DNA of 64,000 bases from Ursus arctos (GCF_023065955.2 NW_026623089.1:31154767-31218766), one strand, 5' to 3'; positions 12,064-60,341 are shown, numbered from the stretch's first letter. The notes: generated by a model from the sequence alone, not told the origin. Numbers and translations: made by a program.

Positions 12064-12300
12064 AGCTGACATTTGTTGAGCATCTGTTATACCCAAGATT
12101 CCATGCATTGTCACATTTAATTCTCACAATAATCCCAAGAGCTCCTTACTTTTATAGTCCCTGATTTACAAAAGAGGAAACTGAGGCTTGGAAAGATTCA
12201 GTAACCTTCCAAAAGGCACATAGCTAGCATAGCAAGCTCAGGGCTGAAACCCAAATCTGTCCAACTCTACAATCCATGTTCCCTGTCCAATTTACCATGC
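12064..12300 (-). mobile_element. MIR element
   Basis: The plus strand reads the MIR complement: gacatttgttgagcatctg, aattctcacaataatccc, gaggaaactgaggcttgg and a tail with gctgaaacccaaatctg. It is nearly full length. Confidence 0.85.
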
Positions 12301-12530
12301 TGTCAGTGGGAAGTTTATAATCCAGGCGGGAAAAGCAACAGTAACACATAAACCAGTTAAAAGCTAACCTGTAGGATTATATCCAACTTTGAATGCTAGA
12401 GCTGCTGAGAAAGTTTTCATGAAGGAGACAGAACTAGAATTTTAGTGTCACAATTTGATTATTTTATCCTTTGGCATTACTGTTGAAGAATTCCTATGTA
12501 AATAATTGCTTAGCAACAACTACTGAAGAA

Positions 12531-12706
12531 GGCACACCTGGGTGGTTTAGTGTCAGCCTTCGGCTCAGGTCATGATCTCGGGGTCCTGGGATCGAGTCCT
12601 GCATCCAGCCCCTTGCTCAGCAAGGAGCCTGCTTCTCCCTCTGCCTGCTGCTCTCCCTGCTTGTGCGCGCTCTCGCGCTCTCTGACAAATAAATAAAATT
12701 TTAAAA
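12531..12706 (+). mobile_element. CAN-SINE, sense, head partly deleted
   Basis: The head ggcacacctgggtggtttag is followed directly by tgtcagccttcggctcagg, so about 12 bases of the tRNA-like region are missing. The tail is aaataaataaaatt. Confidence 0.93.
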
Positions 12707-13938
12707 GAACAAAAAAAATTACGGAAGGAATTTATATAAGCGGCACACAGAGACCATGGGCTTATGTCCTCCTTAAATGTTACGCGGATAATTTTCTCTT
12801 GGGATCTTCCAGACTGTCACAAACTAAGTCAACAAGGACAGCACTTAACACTTTCTGTTGCCTGTTGGATGACATCTCTTTTACAGCAGATGTATCCTGC
12901 CAATCTCTTCTCTCCTCTCTCTGTCTGTGCCTTTGTGCAGTATAAATTGAAGAGCAGTACATGCCACTGCTTGTTTCTCTTCACTGTGGGGCTAACTGCT
13001 AGTCTCTTGAGACACGTTTAAGAGGGTTGGAATATATTCACCAATCCACAGAGCAAAAGTTAAAAAGAAGCCTACAAGCAAAGAGGGTGCAGTGTTTTTC
13101 TTATCGTGAAAACAGCAATTGTCCCTGTAGCATGAGAGCTGCAATAATGAATGGTTTCTTCTCCTGTGCATATATAGGAGGGAGCCCCCTACATTTTTGT
13201 GAAATAAACTATTCTTTATCTAAAGCCTCAAGTTTGCCTTAGGGCAGGAAAATGCCCATAACCACCATATTCCTAGCTCGGGTTTCTAGCCATGTACTCA
13301 TCCTCTATGGGATGTGCCCATACTCATTTAAAATGCCAACCATTTGCAGGCATTGCGCTCCCTCCAGGCATGCAAGAGTGAGCTTTAGATTCCTGAGGAC
13401 AGCAGGAAGAAAGATGACAGTAGCCTCTGGCTTTCCATCCTCTTCTTGTGTCAGCAGGGGTCAAGCTGACATTTCAAATACCAGGGTTTTCAGAGTTCTT
13501 TTGGGAGGTGATAGCAGGAAGGTGGAGATGGCCGCTTACTGAATTTGGATCTGTTTTTGATTTGTTTGAGACTTCCTAATGGTGTAGGAACTGTAGTGAA
13601 GATTTAGTATCAATACAGAAACATTGTACTTTAACTTTTTTTGTCACTCAGAGTATTTATAATCCTTAATTGTCATTTGCTTACATAAAAACTAAGGAGG
13701 TCCTAGGAAAGGAAGGATGGAGGTGGGACCTGGGAAGGAGCCATTTCGTGTCTTTCTCTTTTCTATATACAGAACAGGTGGGGTTGTCCTTAATACAGAG
13801 GAGTTTGGAGCAGAAGAATCAAGTTTTCATTGAGAGTATGAGGAAGTGGAAGAAATTAAAGTTAATTGCCTATCATTTTCATTTTCATCTTTTAAAAATG
13901 CGTTCTACAGATACTTTGATCAGTGACCACATCGCAGC

Positions 13939-48653
<34,715 letters not shown>

Positions 48654-49460
48654 AAGCATTCCAAGAAGAGCCAGGAAAGATTCAAGAGGTCTTCATAGCT
48701 AAGCGTGTCTTAAGAATCTCAGGGGATGAGCCAGGTCTCATCTCCCACTTCCTGGAAGGGTCTGCCTGTTGGAAAGTGCAGCTAGATGCTTCTGGGCTCC
48801 ATTTGGCTATGGCAGTCTTGGCTAATGTGCATAGTCCATTTCACCCTTCTCTTTTTTAGTTAGAGAATAATCGCTATGAATGGGGACTTTGCTTAATTGC
48901 TGCAGTTAGGGACTTTGCTTCACATGGTCCAGTTCCCTTTTTCCCCACAAAAAAAGGCAACGGGAAAATCACAGCCACTTTTACCTTTTTATCGCCTCAA
49001 TGAGGTAACGTCTCCCCTGATGCTTTAGAGCCCATCGCACTTATGTCTTTCCACATTTCATCTCTTTACACTTACGCTCATCTTCAAAAAGGAAAGGTTT
49101 GGAATTTAGAAGAGGGGCAGCTCTTTTTTTTAGCATTCTTATCAGAAACAGTAGCAAAAATGGACTGAATCTTTTCCACTGGGAAGATTGACCTTTTATA
49201 TTTATTGTGGAGTAAAGATAAAGCAGCATCCCAGATGCTTGTGCCTCTGCGGACCCAGAAGATTCGGCATGATCAGGGATGCAGTTGGAACCTGGAGCTG
49301 CGAGTCCCAGGATGAAGTATCTACAGCAATTATGCTTGAAATTTTTATATAAATTATTTTGTCATCCTACCCTTTCTTTTCCTCTAAAACAAAAATTAGG
49401 TTATTTTAATACTTTAGATTCTTCCCCCTTTTTGAGAAATAAAGTTCTTATGAAAAGCCT
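48654..49460 (+). other. ALDH18A1: ALDH18A1 3' UTR and poly(A) signal
   Basis: AATAAA lies at 49438-49443. A GU-rich element (gtgtgcgtggtt) lies at 49461-49472, so cleavage is expected at about 49455-49460. That gives an 800-nt 3' UTR. No interspersed repeat interrupts it. Confidence 0.85.
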
Positions 49461-50926
49461 GTGTGCGTGGTTAAAGTCCGCACTCTCACTTGTCCTGGTC
49501 CTCTTCATCCTCTGCCCTCCCTGTGGCCTGTACACCCACTTTGACACACTGGCTCCTCTTGGGAAGCTGGTTGGAGAGAGCGTCTGTCTGCTGCATGTGT
49601 CCGTGGAGGCCACACAGGCAGATCCCAGGGGATGGACCTGGACTGAGAGAAGAGAGGAAAACAGGAGATTGGGTCCCAGGAGCATACGGACTGAAAACAT
49701 GGTGATGGAATGAGGTCGGCGGGTATGGACAGCACAAGCGTGCCTCCACTTGGACGGCTGTGCCCCAGCCCCAACATCCTTCGGAAGACCCTTCCTTCCT
49801 CCCTCCAGCTCCTGTTTTAGGGTCCCTGGTGCCCAGCAGTCTGCAGTTGAAAGCTTTCTTGTCTCGTGGGGACCCTTCCAAAGAGAGAAGCGCTCACTGA
49901 CATACCGCTTCTTATCCTCTGAGGATGTTTTATGAGCACACAAATCACGGTGTCATGTGGAACATGTTCTCAGGCCAGCTCCCATCTCTCCCTCTCCAGA
50001 ACCTTACATGGTCTGGCAAGCCGCCCTGCCGGCCCTTTCCTCGGAATGGGGAATTCTGGCATAGCTTGCCTGAAAAGGCAATGAAGTCCTTCCGGAAACT
50101 GTATGGCAAATACCACAATCAGCTCCCAGGCAGACAACAAATACCCCGGAGTCGAAAATAGAAAGTGACCCAAGAAGGCAGGGACCCTTGGGGAAGACTG
50201 CACTGAGGAGGCAGGCCTGGATCCAGGCCCTAAAAAAGATGAGTCAGGAGCAGGGAGTGGGCTGAGCATTCATGCAGGGGACTGGCCCAAGCAGAAGTCC
50301 AGAGCTGGGGGTGAAATGCAAGTCTGTGGAACAGTGAACACACCAATGCGGGGCAGAAGTTCGTGTGGGTATACAGGAAGGTGTTCCATCCCAGACAGCT
50401 GAGAGTGGTAGAATCCCACAGGAGCCACCCTTCTTGGGGCAGGAGATGGGAATGGGGTTTGGGCTGGAAAACACAGCTACAGCTCACTCATCCAACAAGG
50501 CCATTTCCCCTATAGCAACCTCAGGCTTAGTACTTTTCTACAGAGGCCATGGGCCAATGGCATTCTTTATTTTTGCACCAAAAGTGAAGAGATCCCCAAA
50601 GGAGGGTCAGAAGGCAGCCATTGCCTCATAAGTATCCCCACGCAGGCAGTCTTCAGTACTTACTGGTTTGTCCTGTAGGAAGGGGGCTTTTTATTCTGAA
50701 ATCCCTCCTGTGGTCCTGCCCTTTTCGTAGCTACCAACTCTGGACAACAGGCTGTTGAACCAGCTAATCCAGAAGCTCCCACCTCCCCCAACAAGGGGGG
50801 AAAAGCCCTCTGGGATATGTAAGATAACAAACATTCTTCAAGCCAAGTTTATTTGAGTTTAGGTTTTCTGGTGCAGCCAAAATATGTCAGTGATACAGTA
50901 CATACATACATTATGGGGCCATTATG

Positions 50927-51128
50927 AAAGTATTCATATGGGGGCACCTGGGTGGCTCAGTCGGTTAAGCCTCTGCCTTCAACTCAGGTCGTGGGATCGT
51001 GCCTCACATCCGGCTTCCTGCTCAGTCGGGAGCCTGCTTGTCCCTCTCCCTCTGCCTCTCCCCCTGCTTGTGCGCTGTGCTGTCTCTCAAAAAAACAAAT
51101 TCCTAAAAAAAAGAAAAGTACCCATATG
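50927..51128 (+). mobile_element. CAN-SINE with imperfect target-site duplication
   Basis: The sense element (50941-51114) starts ggggcacctgggtggctcag. The flanks aaagtattcatatg (50927-50940) and aaagtacccatatg (51115-51128) match at 12 of 14 bases. The body lacks the gcctcaggtcatgatcc part. Confidence 0.92.
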
Positions 51129-51639
51129 AAAAGAAAGGTGGGCAGCCAAGGACTAGATTATAAGAGGTGTTATTTGCTCTATATCCCTTATGCTATGGAA
51201 CCATCTCTCCTGTGTTTTGCAGTAATCCCACTCAGTCTCTGTGATTCAGGGGAGGTTATGCTGATCACCCCCCTACCTCACTATTTTTAGTGGTAGTCAC
51301 ATGACTCGGCTCTGATAGGTCAGAGCGCTCTGTTTCCCTGCTTACAGTGACTGCTTCAGGGCTGGGCATGTGATGATTTAAACTTGGCCAAATGGCATGC
51401 TAGTAGAACTAAATTTTTACTGCAGTTATTAGGAAAAACGAACTGCCCTCCTCTTTCTAGGTAGAGAGAAGTATTCAACACAGAGGAAGGGGAGCCAGGG
51501 GAAATATAAAGACTTTACCCGCCTGGCTCCATCAGTGCCTGAGCTGGACTGGAAGGCTGCACGCCATTGTTTTCCTTTTTTCGCTTGAGCTAGTTTTAAT
51601 TTGGTTGAGTTTGAGTTTGAGTTCTATCCCTTCCATCAT

Positions 51640-51825
51640 TGAAGACCGGATAACATACCTGTGTTCAAGTGTCTGCTCTGCCACTTACTAAACAAGTGAC
51701 TTTGAGCAAGTTACTTAGGTTCTGGGAGCCTCAGTTTTCTCCTGGGAACATTAACATCTCCTTTGTCCTAAGTGGTAACGTAAATGCTTGGCACAACACG
51801 GGCATGTGGCAAGCACTCAGTGGGG
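51640..51825 (+). mobile_element. MIR element
   Basis: It has ctctgccacttactaaacaa, gagcaagttacttaggttct and aaatgcttggcacaacacg. Confidence 0.8.
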
Positions 51826-52695
51826 CGGGATGGCTACTTGGTGTGATTTTTCAGGTGCCCAACTGTGTGCTTGGCTCTGTACTCCACAAGAAACCAGAGT
51901 TTTCTCCTGTTACTCATGAGGCAGTTTTCAGAAGCCAGATTTTCCCATCCCAGCTTCATCTGGTCACCAGAAGCCCAGCTTTGCCCACCGGATGAGTAAA
52001 GGAGAAACAGAGCACTGAGCCTGAGATCAAACATTTCAGCACCTAGAGCAGGTGGGCAGCTGCCACTGAGAAGGCAGTAAGCAGTACAGACCTTACTTGG
52101 GGTCTGGGAAAGAGAAGGTGGACCCAGGTGAACGTCATGCTCTGCCTGAAAGAAGAGCTGGTCCTGGTTTGGCTGAGGGGAGCAGGCCTGCTCTGTGCAG
52201 GGGGTGGGAGCAAAGCAAGAGACTTCGGGTCTCTAGATACTTAACACGTGAACACTGGAGAACAGCGCAGAATACATACGGTGTGTGTGCGCTTTTGAAC
52301 CGGAAATTCATATCGGAACCTCCAAGAAAACACAAAGATTTTGCATATTTAGATGAATCCTCTGGCAGTCTTGTCTGGCTAAGGCTTTAAATCTAATCAA
52401 GTCTCTTTTTTGACTCGGAGCAGTTGTGTTGATGTGATTACTGCTCACTTCTGCCCCTCAAATGTACATGCAACAGAATATTTCTGGGTAGCATTTTGTG
52501 TCCTGTAACGATAGCGACCATGAGGCTGCAACTGTGGGAGTGTTTTCAGGTACAAGTTAACAGAACCCTCAGCTCAAACTAGTTTAGCAAAAGGAAGGGT
52601 ATTTATTGGGTTACATAACTGAGGAAATCCAGACGTGTAGTTCAGGCATGATTTGATCGGGGCTTGGCTCTCTTTCTCTGCAGTTCTCTATAAAA

Positions 52696-52867
52696 CAGTG
52701 GTTTTCAAACTTGAGAATCTCAGAATCACCTGCAGGGTTATTAGAATAGATATCCTGCTGATTCAGTAGGTTGGGGATAGGGGCTGAGAATTTGCATTTC
52801 TAATAAATTCTAATAAATTTCCAGCTGCTGCTGCTGCCACCAATCCAAGAAGCACACTTTGAGAACT
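52696..52867 (+). mobile_element. MER5A hAT-Charlie element
   Basis: It has terminal cagtggttttcaaacttgag and a closing cacactttgagaact. Internally it has cagaatcacctgcagggtta and ttcagtaggttggggatagg. This is the best-preserved DNA-transposon fossil in the window. Confidence 0.85.
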
Positions 52868-54044
52868 AGATGTCTGCCAGCAGCAAAGCTGTCCACATTG
52901 TGGTAGGATGATGGGAGGGCGTCAAATAAAACTACCATCAGACAGAAGTTGTAAGCTCCACTCTTACTAAACTGGCCTGAACCAATCACTGTAGTAAATG
53001 TAGAAATTGAGTTGCCTTGTCCCAGGAAATACAAACTTAACTAGGGCTTGAACATGATAGAAATTCATTTTTGTCTCAGGTAAGAAGAGGTCTGGAGGTA
53101 GGCATCCCAGGGCTGAGGCCAAGGCTCCATGATGTCATCAGGCACTCGGGCTCCTTTCAGTTTCTGCTATCGCATCCTAGGGTAAGTCCCTCATCCACGT
53201 GATAGTGATATCCCTACCATCAGAACCATGTTCCAGACAGCAGGAAGGAGGAGGAACTGCAGACAAAGGAGTACGTGACAGCTGCCTCACCCAAGTGACT
53301 TTCCAGGAAGGCCCATCCAACTGCTTGTCCAGATCTGGCTCGTGACACCTCTCCTCACGTCTACAAGAGATCTGGGGAGTGTGACTTTTTTAATCTGGGC
53401 ACATTGTAGCTCTAAGAAAGAGTCTATCCGTAAGGGAGAAGAGAAATTGGATAGGGGAAGAAAGTTATTCTGATTCAGGGCGATGGGAGGGGGATCCATT
53501 CACCTAAACAACATACTGTTTCGTGCAGCCACGTGGACAACTCTAGCTATGAGGGAGGGAGGTTGAGAAATACAGCTTTACAGTTGGGCACACTCCTCCC
53601 TGAACAAAAATCAGGATCCTCTTCATAAAGAAAAAGAATGAACATTGGGTAAGCTGCTAGCACTGTTAGCCACCATTACCCTAAACCCCCTCTAAAGAGT
53701 AGCTTTTTCTAGAAGCCTCCTTTGTTCTCTTGAGCTCATTGATGAGTGTTGTAAATCAGGTTTTGTGGTAGGATGTGGGAAAGCCGAATTGCTCTGTAGG
53801 AGATGGAGAAAAAGTGAAATTCCTGGGCACTTTGGAGGGGAGGGTGGGAATTTAGAGTTGCCCTAGGCAAGAGGGTACAGACTGAGAATCTGCAGGAAAT
53901 TAGGCTGGAGAAAGCTAGACCACCAAAGTGTAAAAAAAGCCATCTGTCTGTAAACTGGTAGCTCCATGGGGCTAATTCTCTTGGAGGTTCTTGAATTTTA
54001 GAAAAAGGCAACAGTCACAGTAACAGTTATTCCAAAGAATTAGC

Positions 54045-54175
54045 CAGTGACGTATTGGAAAGAGCCTGCGTTTGAGAGTCATACTGCCCTGCATTGCCAA
54101 CTATAAATTGTGTGAACTTAACAGAGTTACTTTTACCAAAATGGGCCTCAATGTCCTTAGTTGGAAAAAATAGAA
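54045..54175 (+). mobile_element. MIR fragment
   Basis: It has gaaagagcctgcgtttgaga and tgtgtgaacttaacagagtt, a decayed sense MIR. Confidence 0.6.
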
Positions 54176-55139
54176 GACGAACACCTACCAGTCAGGAGAG
54201 ATTCAGGTAATGGATTGAACACCCAGCTCAGGGAAGAAGCTCCATCAGCATTAGCCACAATTAGCAATAGGGCCCCTCCTGGTATGTCCGTCTTTATATT
54301 CCCCAGTGGCCCAGCTGGGAGCAATGCCTACAGGTGCTCACTGACCACCTGGTGAAACAGACCACTTTGGCAGAGTTATGGATGCGGCAGGGGGCAGGGA
54401 AGGGGGGGGGGGTTCCTTCTCTGAGACCCTTGGACCATTAGGGACTTGGTGTGAGGGTGGCAGCCTAAAATGATCACACATCTTTGCTGACCCCAACTCA
54501 TTTCTAAACAACTGAGGAGTGTCGTCATTCTCACCTAGTCATGAATGTAGTCTATCGGAATGGATGGTGGGTTTCATGTTACAGTGTCTTTTCTGCTAGT
54601 GCTTCTGGCAAAAATCAATGAATAATTTCATAACTGCTCCTACTGGCAGAACTCCCTCTTTAGTGAGAATGAAATTTAAAACTTGGTTTAGTCCTCACTG
54701 AGCACCTATGATATGTCATGTGCTGAGAATAGGAGACACTCCCTCCACCCAGTGGTTTGAAGCTTAACCTGTCTGAGAATTGCTGCTCTACCCCAAGATA
54801 GTCCTTCTCCTTAACTCCCAGTCTTTACTGCCTTTTTGGCCCCCATTCCCAGGAGAACCCGTTGACCAACAGGAAGGCACTAAACTAGACAGATACACTC
54901 CAGGATGGAAGGGAGGAATGTTCACTGCCACCTCAAAAGAAAAGCAACCCGCTCTTTATTCCATGTGGTCCTAAGATTCCTCTAACACTAGAGGGCAGTC
55001 TGGCCCCATGGACCTAAGGAGGCCTGCCCTATAGCCCACCGTCATCGCCATCCTCGCGTTCACCTGGAGACAATCACTGGCACAGTAAAATGACTTTCAG
55101 AAACCAATTTACCTAGGAGATAAGAACGCAGGCTTTTTT

Positions 55140-55320
55140 TAGACGAGAGACAGAACAGGGTTTGAACCTAGATTCCACCATCTTCTAGCTGTTTGCCCTG
55201 GGGTAAGTGTCTTAACTTCTCAGAACTTTGGTAATGGGTTTTGTGAGACTATATGTAAAACACTCAGCACAAAGTCCAGCCTATGATAAACCTTCAATAA
55301 CTGTTAACTGTTATGTTTAT
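55140..55320 (+). mobile_element. MIR element
   Basis: It has agggtttgaacctagattcc, accatcttctagctgtttgc and ccttcaataactgttaact. Confidence 0.8.
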
Positions 55321-55419
55321 TTTGTTCTAAGGAATATCTTTCTCTTATTTCTGGACATTGCTCTTTTATTTAAAGTGCAAACTTCTCTTCCTAGGAAATG
55401 TGGTTGGGGACACTCTGAG

Positions 55420-55615
55420 GAGATATCTATTATGTATCAGGCACTATAGTAGGAACCTTGCATGTGATGTCACAGCAATCTCAATGAGGGACTTGTTATC
55501 CCTAGTTTACAGGGACAGAAACTGAGGATAAAAGAGGTTGAGTAAGTTGCCCAAGGTCACACAGTTAGGAAGTAGTAGAACCTAGATTAGAGCCTAGACA
55601 CCTGGGCTTCAGAGC
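55420..55615 (-). mobile_element. MIR element
   Basis: It has tctattatgtatcaggcact, agtttacagggacagaaact and gcccaaggtcacacagttag. With the sense MIR at 55140 it forms a loose opposed pair. Confidence 0.85.
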
Positions 55616-57052
55616 TCTTCCCCACCACAGCGGGCTGTACCAGTAGTATTTCCGGAGAAGCTTCTTGTACCTTAACCCAAGGTAAGTTGTAAGGCTGAAG
55701 AAGGAGATTGCCATAGCTACTAACTGGACCCCTTTTCGAGTAATCAGATCCTAGGTCTGCTCCAGTTTTGCAAGAGGAGATGCTTGTCTGGAAACTCTCC
55801 TCAGCACCTGCCCCTGGAGGGAGCTGGCTGCAGCTGAATTATTTAGAGAGTCTGTAGACACTTGATATAACGAGCAGGTGTGGATGCTTCTCTGACTTTC
55901 TCTGACATGCCTTTACTTACCCCTTTTCCCTCCCCCTAGTTGCCTGTGAGGAAAATGAGGCATCAGTCGGTCTCCACAGCGTGTACGTGTCTATCTCCTC
56001 CTGAAAATTATTGTAAGTGGACCATTTTCCTTGCAAATTTCAAGATCATGTTGATTTGAGTGGAAATTGGTGTAACTAAGACCCCAACTAGTAAATGGAT
56101 AAATTGTCTTTTCCTATTGATACACAGTTCCTTTTCCTCTATCCTAAGTTTATACAAATCAAACTTGAAGACTGAGTTTGTATAAATGAAAAAACCAGGT
56201 AACAAAAATGTTCATATGTAGATTTCATCAATGTAAAAAAACAACACAAAGCAATTACACTTAGGAAAAAAGACTAGAAGGAAATGTGAATATAAAGGTG
56301 GCACTTGGACTGTAGTTTTTAGGCCATAACAGCATAGGGAATAGCATAATAGCAATTATTAATAACTCCAGTGATAAGGGTCATGGGTTTTCTAGGATCT
56401 GCTCGCCATTCACGCATCCACCCCTCACCTTGACTGTCCATCTACCACGTCCTTTCTCTCACTTCCTGTTCATGGGCCACTGCGCAGCCTCAGTTGTCCT
56501 GGTGGGAAAGAATCATTTCCACATCTGCTCCTGATCTCTGTCCAGTCTGTGACTCCATATTGTTATCAGCATCCTCCGAAGTACCCCAATTAGATTTCAA
56601 TGTAAAATCAAACTGAATCCATTGAATCCTAGTTGATAATATTTTAATCATGATCTCTTTACAGAAAACTATTTGAAAACAATTAGCCCCTAAAAATCTT
56701 ATTTTTAAAGAATATTTATTGACATGGGGGAGAGGCTTACTACAAAATGTTGAATAGAAAAAACTAGGCTAGGGGCACCTTTTTCCCAGCTACTAATATT
56801 TATTCCTATGGGAAATTATTGGTATGATGGTGAAAATAAAGTTTGTCATAACAATTTTTAAATCTAAAGAGAGGCTTATTTTTTTTATCCCATCCCCTTT
56901 GGCAGTCTGTCTTTTGCAGACAAGAAATCAAGGCTCGGAGCGTTTAAGTCCAGACTGGCACCCTGGGGTCATGGCCCCAGAGGAGAGACTGTACTAGTTA
57001 GCTCTAGGGCGGCTCCAGCCTGTGGCTCTGTCTGGCTGCTGGTGCTCTGCCT

Positions 57053-57069
57053 CCCCCCCCCCCCCCCCC
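57053..57069 (+). repeat. C17 homopolymer followed by ggccccggcccc
   Basis: Seventeen C in a row precede ggccccggccccgtgg. The minus strand is therefore a dense G-run tract with quadruplex potential. Confidence 0.9.
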
Positions 57070-58398
57070 GGCCCCGGCCCCGTGGTCACAGCCCTTCCAA
57101 AGCAAGGGGACTTCAGCAAGCCATGAAGCTCTCCTGCTCCAGGTACTTTTGGACTCTCGTTTTCCTTCTCTAACTCACAAGTAAGGCTACATCTCTGACT
57201 CCGTGTTTCCAGATTCTGTTTCAATGCAGACAATTAGATGGTAAATAATTCAAGAGAACGGAAACTGGCAAAGTGGTGTGTGATGTCCAAATAGCTATCT
57301 TGTTTACCCTCTGGTGTAAACTTCAGGCTCATCTGCAAGTCAGGAGCCCCAGGAGTAGGTAAAATGTGCAAACACAGGAACCTTCCTGTTTTCATTCCCT
57401 CCCGTCTTTGAGTATTGTTGAGGGTAGGAAGCAGTTTCCCAGTTTGGTTAACATAAAACAGCATGGTTTTGGCAGGCAGATTTGGATAACTTCTTAGGCA
57501 AGTCTGAAGTTCCTCCCACGGTGGGCTGGGTGTCCGGAATCCAGAAGCATCCATCTGTCCTTGGGGTGAGGATTCACGATCCAAAGCTAAGGTCTCAGCA
57601 CTAGTCACCATCCATGCCCCATTTCTTTCTCTGTGCAGTGAGGGAGATAGCTTTCACTAGGCCCTATGCCTTCCCATCATTAAAGAAGCAGTCTTAGTTA
57701 AGACTGTTTGAGTTACAGGTAACACAAACCACCTTTACCTTGCTTAAGAAGAAAAGAATAATGTATTATATGGACCTAGGACGTCTCATAAAGTCAAGGG
57801 CAAAAAACATAGAGCTGACCCAGCCTCTCAAGAGACTGGAACTCACTCTGGCAAAAAAGAAATTCGTGGCTCAGATAAGCAAACCACAAGCATGAGTGAC
57901 TGGAATCAGGGACTCCAATGTTGTCTGGATGCTTCTATGCTTCTCCTTTCTGTGAGGGCTTCGTTTCCTCCTGTTGGAGGTTGGCTTCTTCCATGAGCAT
58001 GGGACTGAGCCAATGGAAACTTCCAGTGAATAAGTGAAACTTATTTTCACAGCTTTGTCCTACCTTCCACCCACCGCAAAAATAGAAAGGCTCTGGCTCC
58101 CTGTTCCAGTGCAGGGGAACTTTGGTTGGTCTACTTGGGCCACCTGTCCTTGCTGTAGTGGAGATGCAGAGGAGGGGCTGTGGCATGATCTGGGTTGATT
58201 CAGCCACACATACCTGTGGGACCACACATGGCTAAATCTTGAAATAATTTCATAGGACTTCCTCTCTGGATTGGATGTAGCGTAGGTAGCAACGATTCAA
58301 TGTTCCTGCTAAAACAACTAGAAAAAACTGGGTAAGTTACAGAAATCATATTTTAAAAGACATAAGAGTGTTGTAGCAGCAAGAAGGACTGATGAATT

Positions 58399-58508
58399 AA
58401 AATTCTGGAGAGGAAACTGATGAATTGTTAAACACTGCATCTGAAACTAATGATGCACTATATGTTGGCTAATTGAATTTAAATTAAAAAAAATAAAATT
58501 CTGGAGAG
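58399..58508 (+). mobile_element. 82-bp L1 micro-insertion with 14-bp target-site duplication
   Basis: The insert 58413-58494 is the last part of a carnivore L1 3' end (ctgaaactaatgatgcacta, tatgttggctaattgaattt) with an A-rich tail. The flank aaaattctggagag is perfect at 58399-58412 and 58495-58508. Confidence 0.92.
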
Positions 58509-60101
58509 AAAGGAGCATTTTCTGAATGAGCTGATAATCTGTAACCATTTTCTTCCCTGGGGGTATTTGCCAAAACTGGATGCAGGCCAAGGATAGAGAT
58601 TGGCCGAGGAGTAAGGTCTTTACTGGGACAAAATGAAACTGGCAGAACTTTTGTTGGTTGATGTGCTCTGGAGCAGCCTAACACTGGAATCTAGAGTGGC
58701 TCTAAGCACATGGCCAGTTTTGCCCCTGGGGGACACTGGCTGAATTCGGAGATGAAGCGGGAGATGCTGGGCGAGAAATATCACCTAGCAGAGGGAAATT
58801 TCCCAGACTTGCTGTACGTAGGAAGCAAAGTCCTATTAGAAGGAGGTGGGCTGCATTCAGCATACGATGGGTGTCTCCCTCAAGATATTTGCTAAATTTT
58901 GAAACTGTGTGGGGCAAGAGACTAAAGAGCCTGAGCTCCTAAGAACAGAACTGAATCTTCCACAGGCTTTGAGGATTAGAGAGACAGAGACCTTCCAGGC
59001 TGTCCATCAAAAGCTTGTGTGGGCTTCTTCCAAGGAACAAGAAAACCCAGGGTTGAAATGGACTAATAAAGCTGTAGTCCAGCCCCCAGGCAGCTGAACC
59101 CCTGACTAGATTGGGGTGATCTGTCCCTCACCCCATCTGCTAACAGAAGAAAAAGAGAATCACCCCTGGAGGAAAGTAATATCATCTACAGCATTTATGG
59201 TTCTTTTATATAATCATGAGACATGTGAAAAGCAAGGAAATATGGCTAATAATGAAGAGAAAAATCAGACTATGAAAGCAGACCTACAAACAATTCTGAT
59301 ACTGAGTTAGCAGACAAGGATTTTATAACAAGTATTATAAACATGTTAAGAAAATAAAGGAAAAAGACACAATATATGTAATGATAAAGGATTTCAACAG
59401 AGAATTAGAATCTATTAAAAAAAATCAAGTAGACATTCTAGAACTGATAAATGTAGTATCTGAAATTAAGAACACGTTAAATGAAATATTTCCATACCTG
59501 TTAATTAATACCTACTGGCCCCAGTCTCTTGAGTTTCCTATCCTCCCTGTCCATGGCCATGTGGCCCTCCCTGGGACAACCAGGATTTCCTCATGATCCA
59601 GCAACTCCAAAGAGTTCAGTGCTGACCCATCCAGGGGCCTCCAGGACCTGCTTTAACGCTGTTGGCAAATGTCCCTTCTGATTGGTTGGGGTCATACTTT
59701 CCCATTGTCAACTATTTTGATGTCATTTCTCAGCACTGCCATTGAAAGTCCCCACCAGAACCAATGATTAAAGTTTGGGAGAAGGAATTCCCCGAAGGAG
59801 GCAATACCAGAATAAGAGGAAAAATGGAAGGACATGAAAAGGGATGTTTGTTCACTTATGATACTCACTCAGAAAGCCAGAAGTCTGGAACTGAAGCCTG
59901 CTGTCGTTCTGTGTTTCCTCTCCACCATGGCCGAAGAGAATTGGGCAAGCCATGGGAGAAGAGATTGAATGAGGTGTTGAACTAGCTGGAGAAGTTTGCT
60001 CTGTTGCTTGGACCCTTGAAGTTGACTGACTGGAAGTTCCCACACCAGTTCTTCTCATATAACAGCCAGGATAGCCATAGTGAGTTGAGTTCCTCAAAGG
60101 C

Positions 60102-60341
60102 AAAAGAATCTCGTGAGGGGGCGTCTGGGTGGTGCAGTCGTTAAGCATCTGCCTTCGGCTCAGGGCGTGATCCTGGCATTGTGGGATCGAGCCCTGCATC
60201 GGGCTCCCTGCTTCGCTGGGAGAATGCTTCTTCCTCTCCCACTCCCCCTGTTTGTGTTCCCTCTCTCGCTGGCTGTCTCTCTCTCTGTCAAATAAATAAA
60301 TAAAATCTTAAAAAAAAAAAAAAAAAAAGAATCTCATGAGG
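60102..60341 (+). mobile_element. very young CAN-SINE with 17-bp target-site duplication
   Basis: The full-length arctoid-type element (60119-60324) has the tail aaataaataaataaaatctt and a pure A run of about 20. The flanks aaaagaatctcgtgagg (60102-60118) and aaaagaatctcatgagg (60325-60341) differ by one base at a former CpG. Confidence 0.96.

Larger units (their letters stand above)
10687..13910 (+). other. ALDH18A1: ALDH18A1 intron 1
   Basis: It begins inside the CpG island. It contains two sense CAN-SINEs (11442, 12531) and a MIR remnant (12064). From 12716 to 13910 I see nothing beyond unique-looking intron. Confidence 0.85.

Noticed and set aside
49401..49943. 180-codon minus-strand frame at the ALDH18A1 3' end
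   Set aside because: Several overlapping frames are open at once here, which is typical of chance. No homologous protein comes to mind.
60119..60190. tRNA-like A and B boxes in SINE heads as functional tRNA genes
   Set aside because: They are diverged lysine-tRNA-derived SINE promoters, each followed by a SINE body and A tail.
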